Positions 11,036-23,522 of a stretch of DNA of 64,000 bases are shown piece after piece. Numbering within the stretch: the first letter of the stretch is position 1; every line of letters starts with the position of its first letter. The notes under the pieces were generated by a model that saw only the letters and a program-made list of their open reading frames with translations, was not told the origin of the DNA and did no database searches. The position numbers and the translations under genes were made by a program. Location: NCBI RefSeq assembly GCF_905171765.1, contig NC_053389.1:782198772-782262771 (forward strand), read 5' to 3'. Source of the DNA: Bufo bufo. Its lineage: Eukaryota > Chordata > Amphibia > Anura > Bufonidae.

Positions 11036-13685
11036 AACCCTTTAACGACCCAGGACGAGAATGCTCGTCCTAAATCGCCGGCACTTAGCGCTAAAGGACA
11101 AGCGTTCTCGTCCTGCAATCGTTCCCCCCCCCCCCCCCCTTCGCGTGCGGTCCCGTGATCAGCGGCAGAGATCCGGCTGTTACTGACAGCCGGATCCCTG
11201 CTGCATCCACCTGTACCCTAATTTAGCCCTTTAACGACCCAGGACGAGAATGCTCGTCCTAAATCGCCGGCATTTAGCGCTAAAGGACAAGCGTTCTCGT
11301 CCTGCAATCCTCCCCCCCCCCCCCCGCGTGCGGTCCCGTGATCAGTGGCAGAGATCCGGCTGTTACTGACTGCTGCATCCACCAGCATCGGCGATAACAC
11401 CGATGCCGGTGGATTAACCCCCCGCGGCATATGGGAGGTTTGGTCTCCCTCACATCATACATCGGGTCCCCGCGCTGCTGTAGCGGGGACTCTATGGTTG
11501 CCATGGCATGTACGGAGGCCTATAAGGCTCAGCCCCCAGGCTGGGTCTCCTAGGCAACTGTTAGCGTCTTATAGTTTAAGACACTAACAGTTCAATACAG
11601 CACAATACAGATGTATCGTGCTGCATTGAAACAGGGATCAGACCCTGTAATGTTGAAGTCCCAGAGTGGGACAAATAATAAAGTGAAAAAAAAAAAAAGT
11701 TAATAAATAAATAAAAGCGTTCTTTTCCTAAAATAAAGTAAAAAAGAATTGTAAAAAATAGGGAAAAGACATATAGACATATTAGGTATCGTCGCATCCG
11801 TACCGACCAGCTCTATAAACATATCACATGACCTAACCCCTCAGATGAACACCGTAAAAAATAAAAAATAAAATTGTACTAAATAAATAAAAAATTGGCA
11901 CCTTACATCACAAAAAGTACAACAGCAATCGATCAAAAAGGCGTACGCCCACCAAAATAGTACCAAACGTCACCTCATCCCGCAAAAAATGAGCCCCTAC
12001 CTGAGACAATCACCCAAAAAATAAAAAAACTATGGCTCAGAATATGGAGACACAAAAACTAAAATTTTTTGTTTTAAAAAAGCTGTTATTGTGTAAAACT
12101 TACATAAATAAAAAAAGTATACATATTAGGTATCGACCGGTTCTATAAAAATATTACATGACCCAACCCCTTAGGTGAACACCGTAAAAAATAAAAACTG
12201 TGCTAAATAAACTATTTTTGTCACCTTACATCACAAAAAGTGTAATAGCAAGCGATCAAAAAGTCAAATGCACCCCAAAATAGTGCCAATCAAACCATCA
12301 TCTCATCCCACAAAAATCATACCATACCCAAAAACTGAAAAAACTATGGCTCTTAGACTATGAAAACACTAAAACATGATTTTTTTTGTTTAAAAAATGA
12401 AATCATTGTGTAAAACGTAAATAAAAAAAAGTATACCGATTAGGTATCGCCGTGTCCGTATCGACCGGCTCTATAAAAATATCACATGACCTAACCCCTC
12501 AGATGAACACCGTAAAAAATAAAAAATAAAAACTGTGCTAAATAAACCATTTTTTGTCACCTTACATCACAAAAAGTGTAATAGCAAGCGATCAAAAAGT
12601 CAAATGCACCCCAAAATAGTGCCAATAAAACCGTCATCTCATCCCGCAAAAATCATACCCTACCGAAGATATTCGCCCAAAAACTGAAAAAACTATGGCT
12701 CTTAGACTATGAAAACACTAAAACATGATTTTTTTTGTTTCAAAAATGAAATCATTGTGTAAAACGTACATAAAAAAGTATACTTATTAGGTATTGCCGC
12801 ATCCGTGACAACCTGCTCTATAAAAATACCACATGATCTAACCTGTCAGATGAATGTTGTAAATAACAAAAAAAAAAAACGGTGCCAAAACAGCTATTTC
12901 TTGTTACCTTGCCTCACAAAAAGTGTAATATAGAACAACCAAAAATCATACGTACCCTAAACTAGAACCAAAAAGAAATTCCACCCTATCCCGTAGTTTC
13001 TAAAATGGGGTCACTTTTTTGGAGTTTCTACTCTAGGGGTGCATCAGGGGGCTTCAAATGGGACATGGTGTCAAAAAACCAGTCCAGCAAAATCTGCCTT
13101 CCAAAAACCGTATGGCATTCCTTTCCTTCTGCGCCCTGCCGTGTGCCCGTACAGCAGTTTACGACCACATATGGGGTGTTTCTGTAAACTACAGAATCGG
13201 GGCCACAAATATTGAGTTTTGTTTGGCTGTTAACTCTTGCTTTGTAACTGGAAAAAAAATATTAAAATGGAAAATCTGCTAAAAAAGTGAAATTTTGAAA
13301 TTGTATCTCTATTTTCCATTAATTCTTGTGGAACACCTAAAGGGTTAATGACGTTTGTAAAATCAGTTTTGAATACCTTGAGGGGTGTAGTTTCTTAGAT
13401 GGGGTCACTTTTTTGGAGTTTCTACTCTAGGGGGGCATCAGGGGGGCTTCAAATGGGACATGGTGTAAAAAAAAAACAGTCCAGCAAAATCTGCCTTCCA
13501 AAAACCGTATGGCATTCTATTCCTTCCGCGTCCTGCCGTGTGCGCGTACAGCAGTTTACGACCACATATGGGGTGTTTCTGTAAACTACAGAATCATGGT
13601 CATAAATATTGAGTTTTGTTTGGCTGTTAACCCTTGCTTTGTAACTGAAATTAATATATTAAAATGGAAAATCTGCCAAAAAAGT
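11036..13685. repeat. Anuran-type interspersed repeat with internal tandem blocks
   Basis: Begins 'ttaaccctttaacgaccc' and a matching inverted 'taaagggttaa' occurs near 13340, so the ends look like TIRs. Inside there is a ~190-bp duplication (11040 and 11228, each with a C-run), then a ~310-350-bp unit repeated about three and a half times (11780-12860, marked by 'tattaggtatcg' and 'acctaacccctcagatgaac'). A ~390-bp duplication follows (13005 and 13399, marked by 'ggggtcacttttttggagtt'). No coding capacity was seen. The same family probably brackets the hAT at 41891-45216. Classification unknown; a non-autonomous DNA transposon is likely. Confidence 0.7.
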
Positions 13686-13689
13686 GAAA

Positions 13690-15628
13690 TGTTGAAATTG
13701 TATGTGGGTGAAAATTCCTCTGCCAGCGCCCGCAACAGCAAAATGCAGCATCTATTGCAGCAAGGCCTGGAGATGCTGCATTCTGACAGCCCTCTGTGAT
13801 GCTGGTAACATGTCCGCCATTTTGTTTTTGTACCGGGGGTCTAAGTACATTGCCAACCAGTACTGGTCCTTGCCCTTTATGCTTTTTATACGGGGGTCCC
13901 TCTTAAAAAACTGGAGCATGAAGGCTCCCATTTGCACTAAATTGGAAGCGGTGGAGCGCCCTGGCTCCTGCTCATCGCCCAGGAGAATGTCATCCTCGGT
14001 CTCCTCCCCCCCAGTCACAGACAACACCAGGGATCCCCGAAAAGTTTTAAGTCCCCCTCAAAGCCTGCTCTTCTTGCTTCTCCTTCTCCCCCCAGCCACC
14101 ATTCTCATCTGACTCTTCTTATGACTGCTGCTGATGCTGACTTGTCTCAGATGGAGTAGCTCCCCCTGGGAAATTATTTAGCTTTTTGACTTCCTCATCT
14201 TCCAGCTCCTGCTCCTCGATGGCTTGATCAATGACACAACGTAATGCACTCTCCAGAAAGAAGGCGTAAGGTACGATGTCACTGATGGTGCCCTGGTTGT
14301 GACTGACCAGTTTGGTGATCTCATCAAATGGCTGCAGAAGTCTGCATGCGTCGCGCGTGAGCAGCCACTGGCGCGGTAAAAAGAAACCAAGCTCGGTAAC
14401 AGCACATTGCTGCTGGAGCAGCCTATCAAGCGTATACAAGGTGGAGTTCCAACGCGTCTGACGGGCAAGTGGCTTCGCCGCTGAACGCCAGCAAGGCGAT
14501 CTTCTACAAATTTTCTAATGGCCTCCGAGTCCACCAGTTTATATGGCAGTAGTTGGCGGGCTAGCAGTTCTGACAAACCAGCGGTCAGCCGTTGGGCAAG
14601 AGAGTTATCCGGCGTCATCATCTTTTTACGCTCAAACATTTGGGCCACGGAAGCCTGCCTTATGCCAGATGAACACGATGATGGCACGGTGGAAGGTGGA
14701 GTGGAGGACAAATGGGATGAGAGAGGAGAAGGAGAAGAGGCAGGACGTGGAGCGCAGTGAGTCTGGCTTTGTTTGTTCTGACAGCGTTGCTCCCCCTGGG
14801 CTCGGTGATGGGAGGCCAGGTGCCTTCTTAAGGCGGTCATCCTGAGGTGAGTGTTGGGCTTACCGCAACTTATGGGTTGACAGCACAGGCTGTAGATGGC
14901 AACACTATTGTCAGCAGCGGACACGTTAAAAAAAGTCCAACTGCGGAGCCATGTGCCGGCATCCTGGGAGTGCCAGATGTGATCGTGCATGGTAGATGGC
15001 TCATTCCAGATACATTAGCAGTCTGCTTTTTGCCTCCTGTGCACTGTAAGTTCTGCCTGCTTCTCCTCCTTCACCTCCCTATATGCTGCTCAGTCTCTCC
15101 CTCTGAACTCCCTTCCTCTTCCTCTCTTGTGGGCACCCACATGACGTCCATAGATACATCATCATTGTCCCCTTCACCACCACTCACATTAGAGATCTCG
15201 GAGTAGGCAGCAACAGCGGGGACCCCCTTCCTTGGGCTGATCTGAGTACTGTCGTCAGACCGATGGATGGAGGCCGTTGCTACCTCCGCTTCCTCATCCA
15301 ATGTCAAGAATGGCTGCGCATCGGTAAGGTCTGGAAATGGATGGAAAAATAATTCCTCTGACGTGTGTGGAGGGGCTATGGTGGTGGTGGTGGTAGTGGT
15401 GGATTTGGGGATGCACACAGCTAAGAGTGAGGAGGGTGCAGATACAGAGGATGAGGAGGGTGCAGAAGTGGAAGGATGAGTGAGCCACTCAACCAACTCT
15501 GGTGCATCCTTTGAAGTAATCGCACGCGCCTTCTCCAACTTCCCACTTAGACTCCGGCCTGGTGCACCTGCCCGACCCCTAACACCCATGCGGAATGCCA
15601 TGCCTCTTCCTCTGCCTGTCATTTTCAA
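13690..15628 (-). pseudogene. hAT transposase with BED finger, family 2, broken and truncated
   Basis: Minus strand. Start near 15628 with an Arg/Gly-rich N-terminus (MTGRGRGMAFRMGVRGRAG), a Ser/Pro-rich and acidic linker, then a BED finger (WTFFNVSAADNSVAIYSLCC...RRHLASHH, about 14940-14800). Next come FERKKMMTPDNSLAQRL and PYKLVDSEAIRKFVED (about 14500), a region ending near 14120, and WLAMYLDPRYKNKMAD near 13830. Pieces lie in all three frames, so there are several frameshifts, and the dimerisation domain is absent: the element stops near 13690 against the neighbouring repeat. The overall plan matches family 1 but sequence identity is low, so it is a separate family. It would have been a DNA transposase. 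Confidence 0.85.
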
Positions 15629-15659
15629 AATGACCCTGTGCCTAAGTCCCTAGAGAATT

Positions 15660-16250
15660 ACAGTATTTGTGGAAGAAGGTATATCACACCCCTCAATCAG
15701 TTTTTTTGGGGGGCAACTGGTTTATCACACTAGTTGAAATTATTTGTTCCAAAAGTATTTGTCACTTTGTGTAGCTGCGGTAAAGCATCAGAACCGCACA
15801 CAAATGCTGCACTACCCAAATGCACTATATAGAAAGTATATTATAGGTATATTACACCCCTGCCTCAATAATTTTTTTTGGGGGGGGTCAACTGATATAT
15901 CACACCCATTGCAATTAGTTGTTCCAATAGCGTTTGTCCCTTTATATAGCTGCAGTATCGCAGCAGAACCGCATTTAACTGCTGCACAGTTCAAATGCAC
16001 TATATATAAAGTATATTATAGGTATATCACACCCCTGCCTCAATCAGTTTTTTGGGGGGCAACTGGTATATCACACCTTTTGCAATTAGTTGTTCCAATA
16101 GCGTTTGTCCCTCTATATAGCTGCGGTATCGCAGCAGAACCGCTCACAACTGCTGCACAGTACAAATGCACTATAATATACTTTCTATGTTAGAAAGTAT
16201 ATTATAAGTATAAGTATATCACACCCCTCAGTGTGTCACACCTATCGATA
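15660..16250. repeat. ~180-bp tandem repeat, hAT family 2 upstream region
   Basis: Three to four units marked by 'tatatcacacccctg', a T/G run, 'ttgttccaatagcgtttgtc', 'gcagcagaaccgc' and 'aaatgcactatat' at about 15680, 15846, 16020 and 16213. It lies upstream of the family-2 transposase start, as the 95-bp array does in family 1. Confidence 0.85.
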
Positions 16251-16589
16251 GCACATTTATACCAGTCCTTTAAAGGACTTTTGTGGCCCTATTAGCTAGC
16301 ATTTGGTGTCCCTAACAGCCTGTCCTCTCCCCACACTGACAAAATACAGAATATAAAATGGCAGCCAGATCGGGTTCTGTTATAGGGTGGGGGTGTGTCC
16401 AATCCATGTGCTGAAATGTCTCAATTGGCTGTCCTGTCCCACCTGATGGATGTGTTATGGGTCAAATTTCGGGGCAATGCAAAAGAATATGGCGTGCACG
16501 AACATCGCCATACGTTCGCTTCTTCGGCAGATTGCAAAACTCTCAAAGTTCACAGCGAACTGACCGCTGGGCGAACCGCAAGGTCATCA

Positions 16590-17505
16590 CTAGAAATAAA
16601 TGCACCAGTGAAGTGCGTATATATTTTTTTCTTTCTGTACTGCAATAGGCCACTAAACCCTTTTGCCAGAAGTAACTGCACCAGTGAAGTGCGTATATTT
16701 CTTTCTTTCTATAATAAAATAGGCCACTAAATGCTTTTGCCACAAATATGTGCACCAGTGAAGTGCGTCTATTTTTTCTTTCTGTACGCTTTCAACACAT
16801 ATAACTGCAGAAGAGAACTGTATATATATTTTTCTTGTTTGAAAAGATATAAGCCACTAAAGGCTTTTCAACATAGCACTTGCACCCCAAGAACAAATTG
16901 CTGGAATGCCAGAGCTGTATAATGGCTATTTTGATCCCCAAATAATCTTTCCCTGCACTTGTAAATCGCTTTTCTAGCAGTGTCCCTAGCACCTTCTGAC
17001 GTCTCTCCCTGCTGTGAAATGATTCCTCCCTATCCTTTCCCTGCTCTTGTAAGTCGCTTTTATGGCACTGTTCCTAGAGCCTTCTGACGTCTCTCCCTGC
17101 ACTAAGATGCTGTGAAATGATTCCTCCCTATTCTTTCCCTGCACTTATAAATCGTTTTTCCAGGTTTTTTTTCACAATCAGGTTTTTCCAATTGCTTTCC
17201 CTATCGCCTTCTCACATCTGTCCCTGCACTCAGAACGCTTAAAAATGTCTGACTCTAAGATGGCCGCCATATTTATAGGGCTGTGACATCACAGGGCTGG
17301 CTGCTCATTGGCTGCATGCATGGCAATATGGGTCAGCCCGCCTTCCCAGAGTTCCTTGCCCATGTCCTCACACGTGTAGCCGCCATTTTAGGAAAAATTG
17401 TGATTCATTACCACGAAGCACGAGGAAATTCGCATTCTTTGAGAATAAAAATTTTCATGAAATTCGGATCAAATTCTACTTCGTCTGATTCGTTGCTCAT
17501 CTCTA
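16590..17505 (-). mobile_element. 5' terminal part of hAT family 2
   Basis: Holds about three ~75-bp units ('gccactaaa...ctttgccac...gtgaagtgcgtat', 16600-16800), then a ~95-110-bp repeat with 'ctccctgcac' and 'cctagc...ttctgacg' (16960-17230). From 17280 the terminal segment is shared with 44990-45216: 'attggctgcatgcatggc', 'gccgccattttagga'. It ends 'gctcatctcta' at about 17505. The left TIR is missing, so no TSD can be read. Confidence 0.8.
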
Positions 17506-17680
17506 ATTGTTGCATTTTGTTGATGGTTCTTTTTAATCATTTGGATTCTCATTTAGTGTCTCTTTAAAGAGATTATAGATTTGCCCAACCTTTAGCCACT
17601 GCGACTATGTCATCATTGGAGAATGTATTAACCATAAGCCTGTTACCTTATGTGAGACTGTAACAACAGAGCTACAGTAG

Positions 17681-18211
17681 TGTCATGGATGAGATTTGCA
17701 GATAGCTGGAACTTATAAATAAACGAGCGACTGGCTTGATCCCAAACTAAGGAGCTATTAGGTGAGCCCTATAAAATCCTAAGAGCTCTCCCTGACTGCT
17801 ATGCACATACAAGGGTCTCGATGGTAGACGATTGCATGCCCACGTACCTAAGCCTGTGTGACACCTGAAAACCCTATAATAGTGAGGGGACACGACCACC
17901 GGCTCCCTGCACTTAATACAGAGGGAGTCAGGGTCACCTAGAATCAAGCTAGCAAGCAAACACAATAAAGTAAAGGACTTATCTGAGCAAAAAGCAGACG
18001 CAGCCTCCAGCAGTGAACACTTCATCCAGGAAGTAGTATAAAGCGCAAAGTGAGGCAGTATGGGAGGGAATATAAAGGAAGACGATTATGTCTAAATAAG
18101 TGACACCTGGCAGAAGGAAAGGAGATGAGAAAGTGAAACCAAAACAAATAACATCATACAAGAGGTAGAGAAGAACGTCTGCCAGACCTTCTCACAGAAG
18201 TGGCGGTGACA
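17681..18211 (-). mobile_element. Solo LTR, 531 bp
   Basis: Begins TGTCATGGATG, ends GGCGGTGACA, and is flanked by the 5-bp direct repeat AGTAG (17676-17680 and 18212-18216). No internal retroelement sequence adjoins it. Minus orientation is suggested by a TATATTCCC box followed by a CTTCCTG.TGGA context, also seen in the LTR at 6392. The two LTRs are therefore probably related. The unique bases 17506-17675 before it hold nothing recognisable. Confidence 0.8.
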
Positions 18212-18216
18212 AGTAG

Positions 18217-19011
18217 TTGCCTCCTCAGAGTATTCTGTAATCACTGAGCTTATTGCCTCTTATCCGAACAGTAAAGTAGTTGTTAAAGTAGCTTCAGTGT
18301 GTCCTCCTGTTTCATTCTACCGTTCTTGAATGAAAGTCACGTACATAAATTATGAGTGATGGACAGAGCTGAGTTCTATATTTGGCAGCCCTATAGACAC
18401 TGAATAGAGCAGTGGTCACACATGGGGGCCTTTATTCTTCTGGTCTGTTAGGGTCCAAGTACTTGGACCCCAATGATCATACATTAATGAACCTATGCAT
18501 GTGGACTCAAATTGTCACAGCAGTTTCCAAACACCACTGTCACCTCATTCTAGCAAACTGCAGTGTTCCAGGGATTGGACCAACACCACTGGGACTATTA
18601 TCACAGCCACTTGAAAGGAAAACTTAAAAACTAAATTTTACAGTGTCTTCATTAGCTATACATATGGAGACATATTTTAAATCAGTTTATCTTCAAACTT
18701 AATATGTGCCTACAAGGCATCGTAAAGCAGGATGTCTAAAAATGTAGGAGTCCTCTGGGGGCAATGTCCTAAATTGAATTTAAGAGTTATTAGGACATGT
18801 TCATATACTGCTACTGATTCAATGTCAGACTCTTCTACTAAAGCAACTGAAGGGATATGATAAAAATTCATTACATTAAGTCTCTAAGCTTTAAAAGCCA
18901 CCACACCCTACGGGAAACTGAAAATGCATCAGGACTTTGATGAATACATTTTCTTTCTAATACTTTTTGTCAAGGACATTTTTAGGTTCCAAATTTTTTT
19001 TAGACCCAAAC
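18217..19011. other. No gene or repeat recognised
   Basis: AT-rich sequence with only short chance frames. I see no splice-linked exons, tandem repeat or inverted repeat. Confidence 0.6.
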
Positions 19012-19250
19012 CTTAAAGGGGTTTCCAGGATTTTTAATTTGATGGATTATCTGTACCCCCTGCTGATTATCTGTTTCTTAGTAGCTCCGACACCGGAACT
19101 ACATAGCTCCAGTCACATTGTAGTGTGCAGAGTTATTGTAGCATTGTTCCCATTCAAGTGATGGAGTTGTGTACCTTTGTGGTGAAGTGGGATCTCAGAC
19201 CACTGACAATCCGATATTGATGGCCTTTCTGAAGAATAGGCCATCAATAT
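19012..19250 (+). repeat. MITE/SINE-like repeat, copy A
   Basis: Begins 'aaaggggtttccaggattttt' and runs through 'agctccagtcacattgtagtgtgcag' and 'ttcaagtgatggagttgtg' to 'aggccatcaatat', where the LINE joins. A second copy lies at 21600-21832 and keeps the opposite end, 'aatcctggaaaacccctttaa', which is the complement of this start. The full element therefore has TIRs. Confidence 0.75.
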
Positions 19251-21230
19251 ACATAGTAACATAGTTTGTAAGGCTTAAAAAAGCCCTCTGCCCATCCAGT
19301 TCAGCCTCTTATCCTGTAAGTTGATCCAGAGGAAGGCACAAAAAAAACGAGAGGTAGAAGGCAATTTTTCTCTTTTTAGGGGGAAAAAAAATCTTTCCTG
19401 ACTCCAATCAGGCAATCAGAATAACTCCGTGGATCAACAACCCATCTCTAGTAACTATAACCTAGTAATATTATTACACTCCAGAAATACATCCAGGCCC
19501 CTCTTGAACTCTTTTCGTGAACTCACCATCACCACCTCCTCAGGCAGAGAGTTCCATAGTCTCACTGCTCTTACTGTAAATAATTCTCTTCTATGTTTGT
19601 GTACAAACCTCCTTTCCTCCAGACGCAGAGGATGTTCCTTCGTCACAGTCACAGTCCTGGGGATAAATAGATAATGGGAGAGATCTCTGTACTGACCGCT
19701 GATATATTTATACATAGTTATTATATCTCTCCTCAGTCTTATTTTTTCTAAACGGAACAACCCTAATTTTGATAATCTTTATGGGTACTTGTAGTCCACC
19801 CATTCCAGTTATTACTTTAGTTGCCCTCCTCTGTACCCTCTACAGCTCTGCTAGCTCTGCCTTGTTAACAGGAGCCCAGAACTGTAACCAGTACTCCATG
19901 TGTGGTCTGACTAGTGATTTGTAAAGTGGTAGGAGTATGTTCTCATCACAGGCATCTATACCCCTTTTGATGCAACCCATTATCTTATTGGCCTTGGCAG
20001 CAGCTGTCTGACACTAGTGTGATCTCCCCAGGGCCGATCGTGTCCCAGGTTTATGGAAATACCAAGTGGTGTGGTGCGGCCTTAACAGTTTTCTGTGTGT
20101 GTCACCTACCTGGATACAGCTGATCCCCAGGGTTAAGCTCAGAAGCAATAAAGGGGATGAGTAATGGTAGAGAATAAGTAGAGTCCAGACTCTTATAAAG
20201 TTCAACATCTTTACTTGCATCAACTTGCATCCAGACAATATTCCATCTTTCTCTTGGTTCCAGCAGGCTTTGGCATAAACTGGCAGGCAAACTTGAGTAC
20301 TCTGCTTTTTCTCTCTCTGCTGTGCTAAACTCAGCTTAGGTCTGGTTACTGGACTTTAGGACTGTTCTGCTATCTCTGGAGTGGGGTGCTTTTGGCTGCT
20401 GACCCCCTAGTGACACTCTGTCTGTAGATCTGTAAGGAGTCATTGTGTTCTATGAGCTACCTCCCTTTGGAGACTTCTGCTACAGGAGGTGGAACTTTCC
20501 CCTCACGGCTGCATCTTTTATGTCTTCTCAACTCCCCTACGGAATCGGAATCTAAACTGACACTAACTAGACCTGCAACCCCTCCCTTTGGTAGGAAGCA
20601 GGACTGGCCCACTTCTGCCCAAGGGGGGGGGGGTCGAATGGTAAGTTCCATTCTATCTAAGGATCTCTCACTCTGCCAGATACACATCGCCACCTGCTGG
20701 TAAACCAGGTACCTTGAATTATTCCTTCCCATGTACATAACCTTACATTTATCAGTGTTAAACCTCATCTGCCACTTCTACAAGATCATTCATAAATACA
20801 TTGAATAGAATAGGGCCCAATACTGACCCCTGTGGTACCCCACTAGTGACAGTGACCCCTCCAATACTGACCCCTGTGGTACCCCACTAGTGACAGTGAC
20901 CCAATCTGAGTGTGTATCATTAATAACCACCCTCTGTTTTCTATCACTGAGCCAGTTATTTACCCACATACAGACATTTTTTCCCAGTCCAAGCATTCTC
21001 ATTTTATATACTAACCTTTTATTTGGTACAGTGTCAAATGCTTTGGAGAAGTCAAAATGTATCAAATCCATTGATTCACCCCAGTCAATTCTAGAACTTT
21101 CCTTCTCATAGAAACCTATTAAGGTAGGTTGACATGACTGATCCCTCATGGGGCCATGCTGATACGGCGTTATTTGCTTATTTTCATTGAGGTACTCCAA
21201 GTTACAGTTTACCCACAACAGATGCTAATG
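19251..21230 (-). pseudogene. CR1-type LINE remnant, split by an LTR-like repeat
   Basis: Minus strand. 21218-20850: reverse transcriptase with FDFSKAFDTVPNKRL and VTSGVPQGSVL. 20768-20705: RFNTDKCKVMYMGR. After the LTR-like block 20022-20708 the frame resumes with NILLPLYKSLVRPHMEY and RVQRRATKVI (19990-19820). The C-terminal segment LFTVRAVRLWNSLPEEVV (19590-19540) and a 3' tail at 19255-19340 follow. The stretch that should carry FADD is deleted between 20850 and 20768. A ~45-bp duplication lies at 20817-20905 ('ctgtggtaccccactagtga' twice). Stops and frameshifts are several. It is a dead copy of the same broad clade as the open LINE at 1-1818. Confidence 0.85.
20022..20708. mobile_element. 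LTR-like repeat inserted in CR1 remnant
   Basis: Interrupts the LINE between its DKC region and its C-terminal region. It is alignable by eye with 25394-26040: shared 'tggttccagcagg', 'tggcaggc', 'acccctcccttggt' with 'aggaag', 'cacttctgc', 'agttccat' and 'aaaccagg'. It starts TGTGATCTCC, but no target duplication was found, so the exact ends are uncertain. It carries a G-run at 20622-20631. A solo LTR is the best guess. Confidence 0.55.
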
Positions 21231-21599
21231 TTGATATGACTAATCACTCCATAACTACGTACATGCATATAATACCAGTGGGCTCAGCATGCATGTGGAA
21301 CCTGCATTCCCTGAATTTAATGAAGGACAGTATGGCACTAGAAGTAATATTTATTGTAGGTTCCTGTACTAAATAGATTGCCTTGTCGTTGGCGGACAGG
21401 CACAAAAGATTTTGTACAAAATTTATTTGCAAAGAATCTCACATTTTAAATGTAGCATTAGCACATTTTCTATAGTGAGCATGGCACTATTGTATTTACT
21501 TTATTATTTGTCGTTGCACTCGTGTTTGTTTTTGCTTTTTTGCTTTCAGCCATCGCGACGTACATCTGCTCATTGGAATGTGCTAATTTCCATTTTTTT
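21231..21599. other. No gene recognised
   Basis: AT-rich sequence between the LINE remnant and the second MITE copy. Nothing was supported here. Confidence 0.5.
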
Positions 21600-21832
21600 T
21601 ATTTGCACCACCTGATGATTACCTGTTCCTTAATAGCTCCGGCACCGCAACTACACAGCTCCAGTCACCTTGTAGTGTGCATAGTTATTGCAGCATTGGT
21701 CGCATTCAAGTGATGGAGTTGTGTAGCTCTGGGGTGTAGTGGGGTGTAAGACCCCTGACAATCAGATATTGGCCTTTCTGAAGGATAGGCCATCAATATA
21801 AAAATCCTGGAAAACCCCTTTAAACTATGCTG
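21600..21832 (+). repeat. MITE/SINE-like repeat, copy B
   Basis: Same body as 19012-19250 ('agctccagtcac', 'ttcaagtgatggagttgtg', 'ggataggccatcaatata') with the right end 'aatcctggaaaacccctttaa' retained and the left end lost. Confidence 0.75.
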
Positions 21833-23261
21833 GTATGACTAATCATTCCATTACTACCTACATACATATAATATTAGCAAATTGTGGCCTCCTAATGGAA
21901 GTCTATTCATTCCACTGACCATACTTGTTGCTAATACCTGGTAATCCACAAATTTTTGTTCCTACATGATGATCTAGTGGCTCTTTCTTCCTACATGATT
22001 ACTCAGTGTCACTTCTGATGGATCAGTTGAGCATTAATATCTCTTGTGGTCCAGTGGTTTAATATTCACACTACTGATAGTCCGTTCTTTGTGGTGCTAC
22101 CTTGAAAATTCTGTAAATATGTTCCATGTACCTTCATAAAACATGTAACAGGAAGACATTGTTGCGTTCTGTGACAGGGTGAGGGATGCTGTCTTTTTAC
22201 TTGATTATGAGTTAGGAGTAGTAATGAACACATTTCTTAAAATATGATTTGGGTGCAATTCATCAGAATCAGTCATGTGATTCAATTAAAGTGGTTTGAT
22301 TGCCCGGAAAAGTTTTTAGTATCAGAACTTTTCCAAAAAGTTGATTCAAATTACGCTATTTTCACACCTGCAGCTGAGTGTTTCAGCCAGTAGTTTCTGC
22401 AGACAATGCTGGGAATCAGCCAGATAATAACTGCTGCATGGAAGTGGTAGTGGTAGTATCCAGCAATGTGGGATCTGGAGAACTCTGGCAGGCTGTTCTT
22501 CACCGGGACAGCCTGACGGTGATCTCTGCCGAAGATGTGAAACTCGCCTCTCATGATAGATGTAGCAAAGCTTAAGATTGAATTTTTTTGTAATCTGTTA
22601 AGGAATAATGTTAATGATTCTGAGTATAGATAATACTCATTTCCCCAAATGCACTACGTAAAACCAAATGTGGTTCACCTTTTGCTTTAAAAAGTTCATA
22701 TCTAAAAGCAACATTCGAAAAAGACTCCTTGAGTTATAATAATGGTAACCCATAACTCAATAACTTTTTAGTACCACCTTTTGATGCTTGTTCATGCCAG
22801 CTTACCTGTAACCACCCAGAACAGGAGGTCAATTATGCCCATTTAACAGAAACTGCCTGCTGCTGGGTCCTGTTGGAATCACTAAACATAAGAAGATCTT
22901 CTAAGGGTTCTGCACCCTGGTTCTTGCCTAAGATGTACTAGGAAACACAGCCAACCTTAGGGTGGTTTATGTCATGTTCAATACCTTTCATTGATACCCC
23001 TCAATGTATTGCTATAAGGCAACCAAATAGCACTGCCCCATCAATAAACTGGTGAATGTTACTAAATTCTCTCAGCATCTTAATTTCCATATATTTGGCT
23101 CCAGATGTTTTGTCTTCCTTCCCACTGACAACTACAGACAAGACATCAGGATATCATGGTGAGGTGTGTCAAATGATACATTGCCAAACTCAGCTCTGCT
23201 ACAAGTTAAAGTACCTCTTTTTTTGCATTCAGATCACGACGAAAATATATCCTGCTTACTC
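21833..23261. other. No gene recognised
   Basis: No long conserved frame, tandem repeat or TIR was seen. Probably old unique or decayed repeat DNA. Confidence 0.5.
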
Positions 23262-23264
23262 TTA

Positions 23265-23519
23265 GGGCTCATTCAGACGGCCGTATGCTGTCCGCAAAAA
23301 TACTGAATGCTATCCGTTTTTTTGCGGATCCGCAAAAAAAATGAAACATGTCCTATACTTGTCCGTGAAAATCAGGACATGGCCCCATTGAAGTCTATGG
23401 GTCCGCAAAAATACTGAATGCTATCCGTTTTTTTGCAGATCCGTTTTTTTGCGGATCCGCAAAAAAACGGATAGCATTCAGTATTTTTGCGGACAGCATA
23501 CGGCCGTCTGAATGAGCCC
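23265..23519. mobile_element. Palindromic MITE, Harbinger-like, TTA target duplication
   Basis: Begins GGGCTCATTCAGACGGCCGT and ends with its complement, flanked by TTA (23262-23264 and 23520-23522). The first ~75 bases and last ~75 bases are near-perfect complements, with internal repeats of 'ctgaatgctatccg' and 'gcggatccgc'. Three-base TTA/TAA duplications are typical of PIF/Harbinger elements; no transposase is present. Confidence 0.85.
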
Positions 23520-23522
23520 TTA

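Noticed and set aside
13005..13799. Two similar plus frames starting MGSLFWSFYSRGASGG
   Set aside because: Duplicate frames from a ~390-bp repeat block; no domain, and the repeat is non-coding elsewhere.
20022..20708. TG...CA solo LTR with target duplication
   Set aside because: No matching 4-6 bp flanks were found, so it is listed only as LTR-like.
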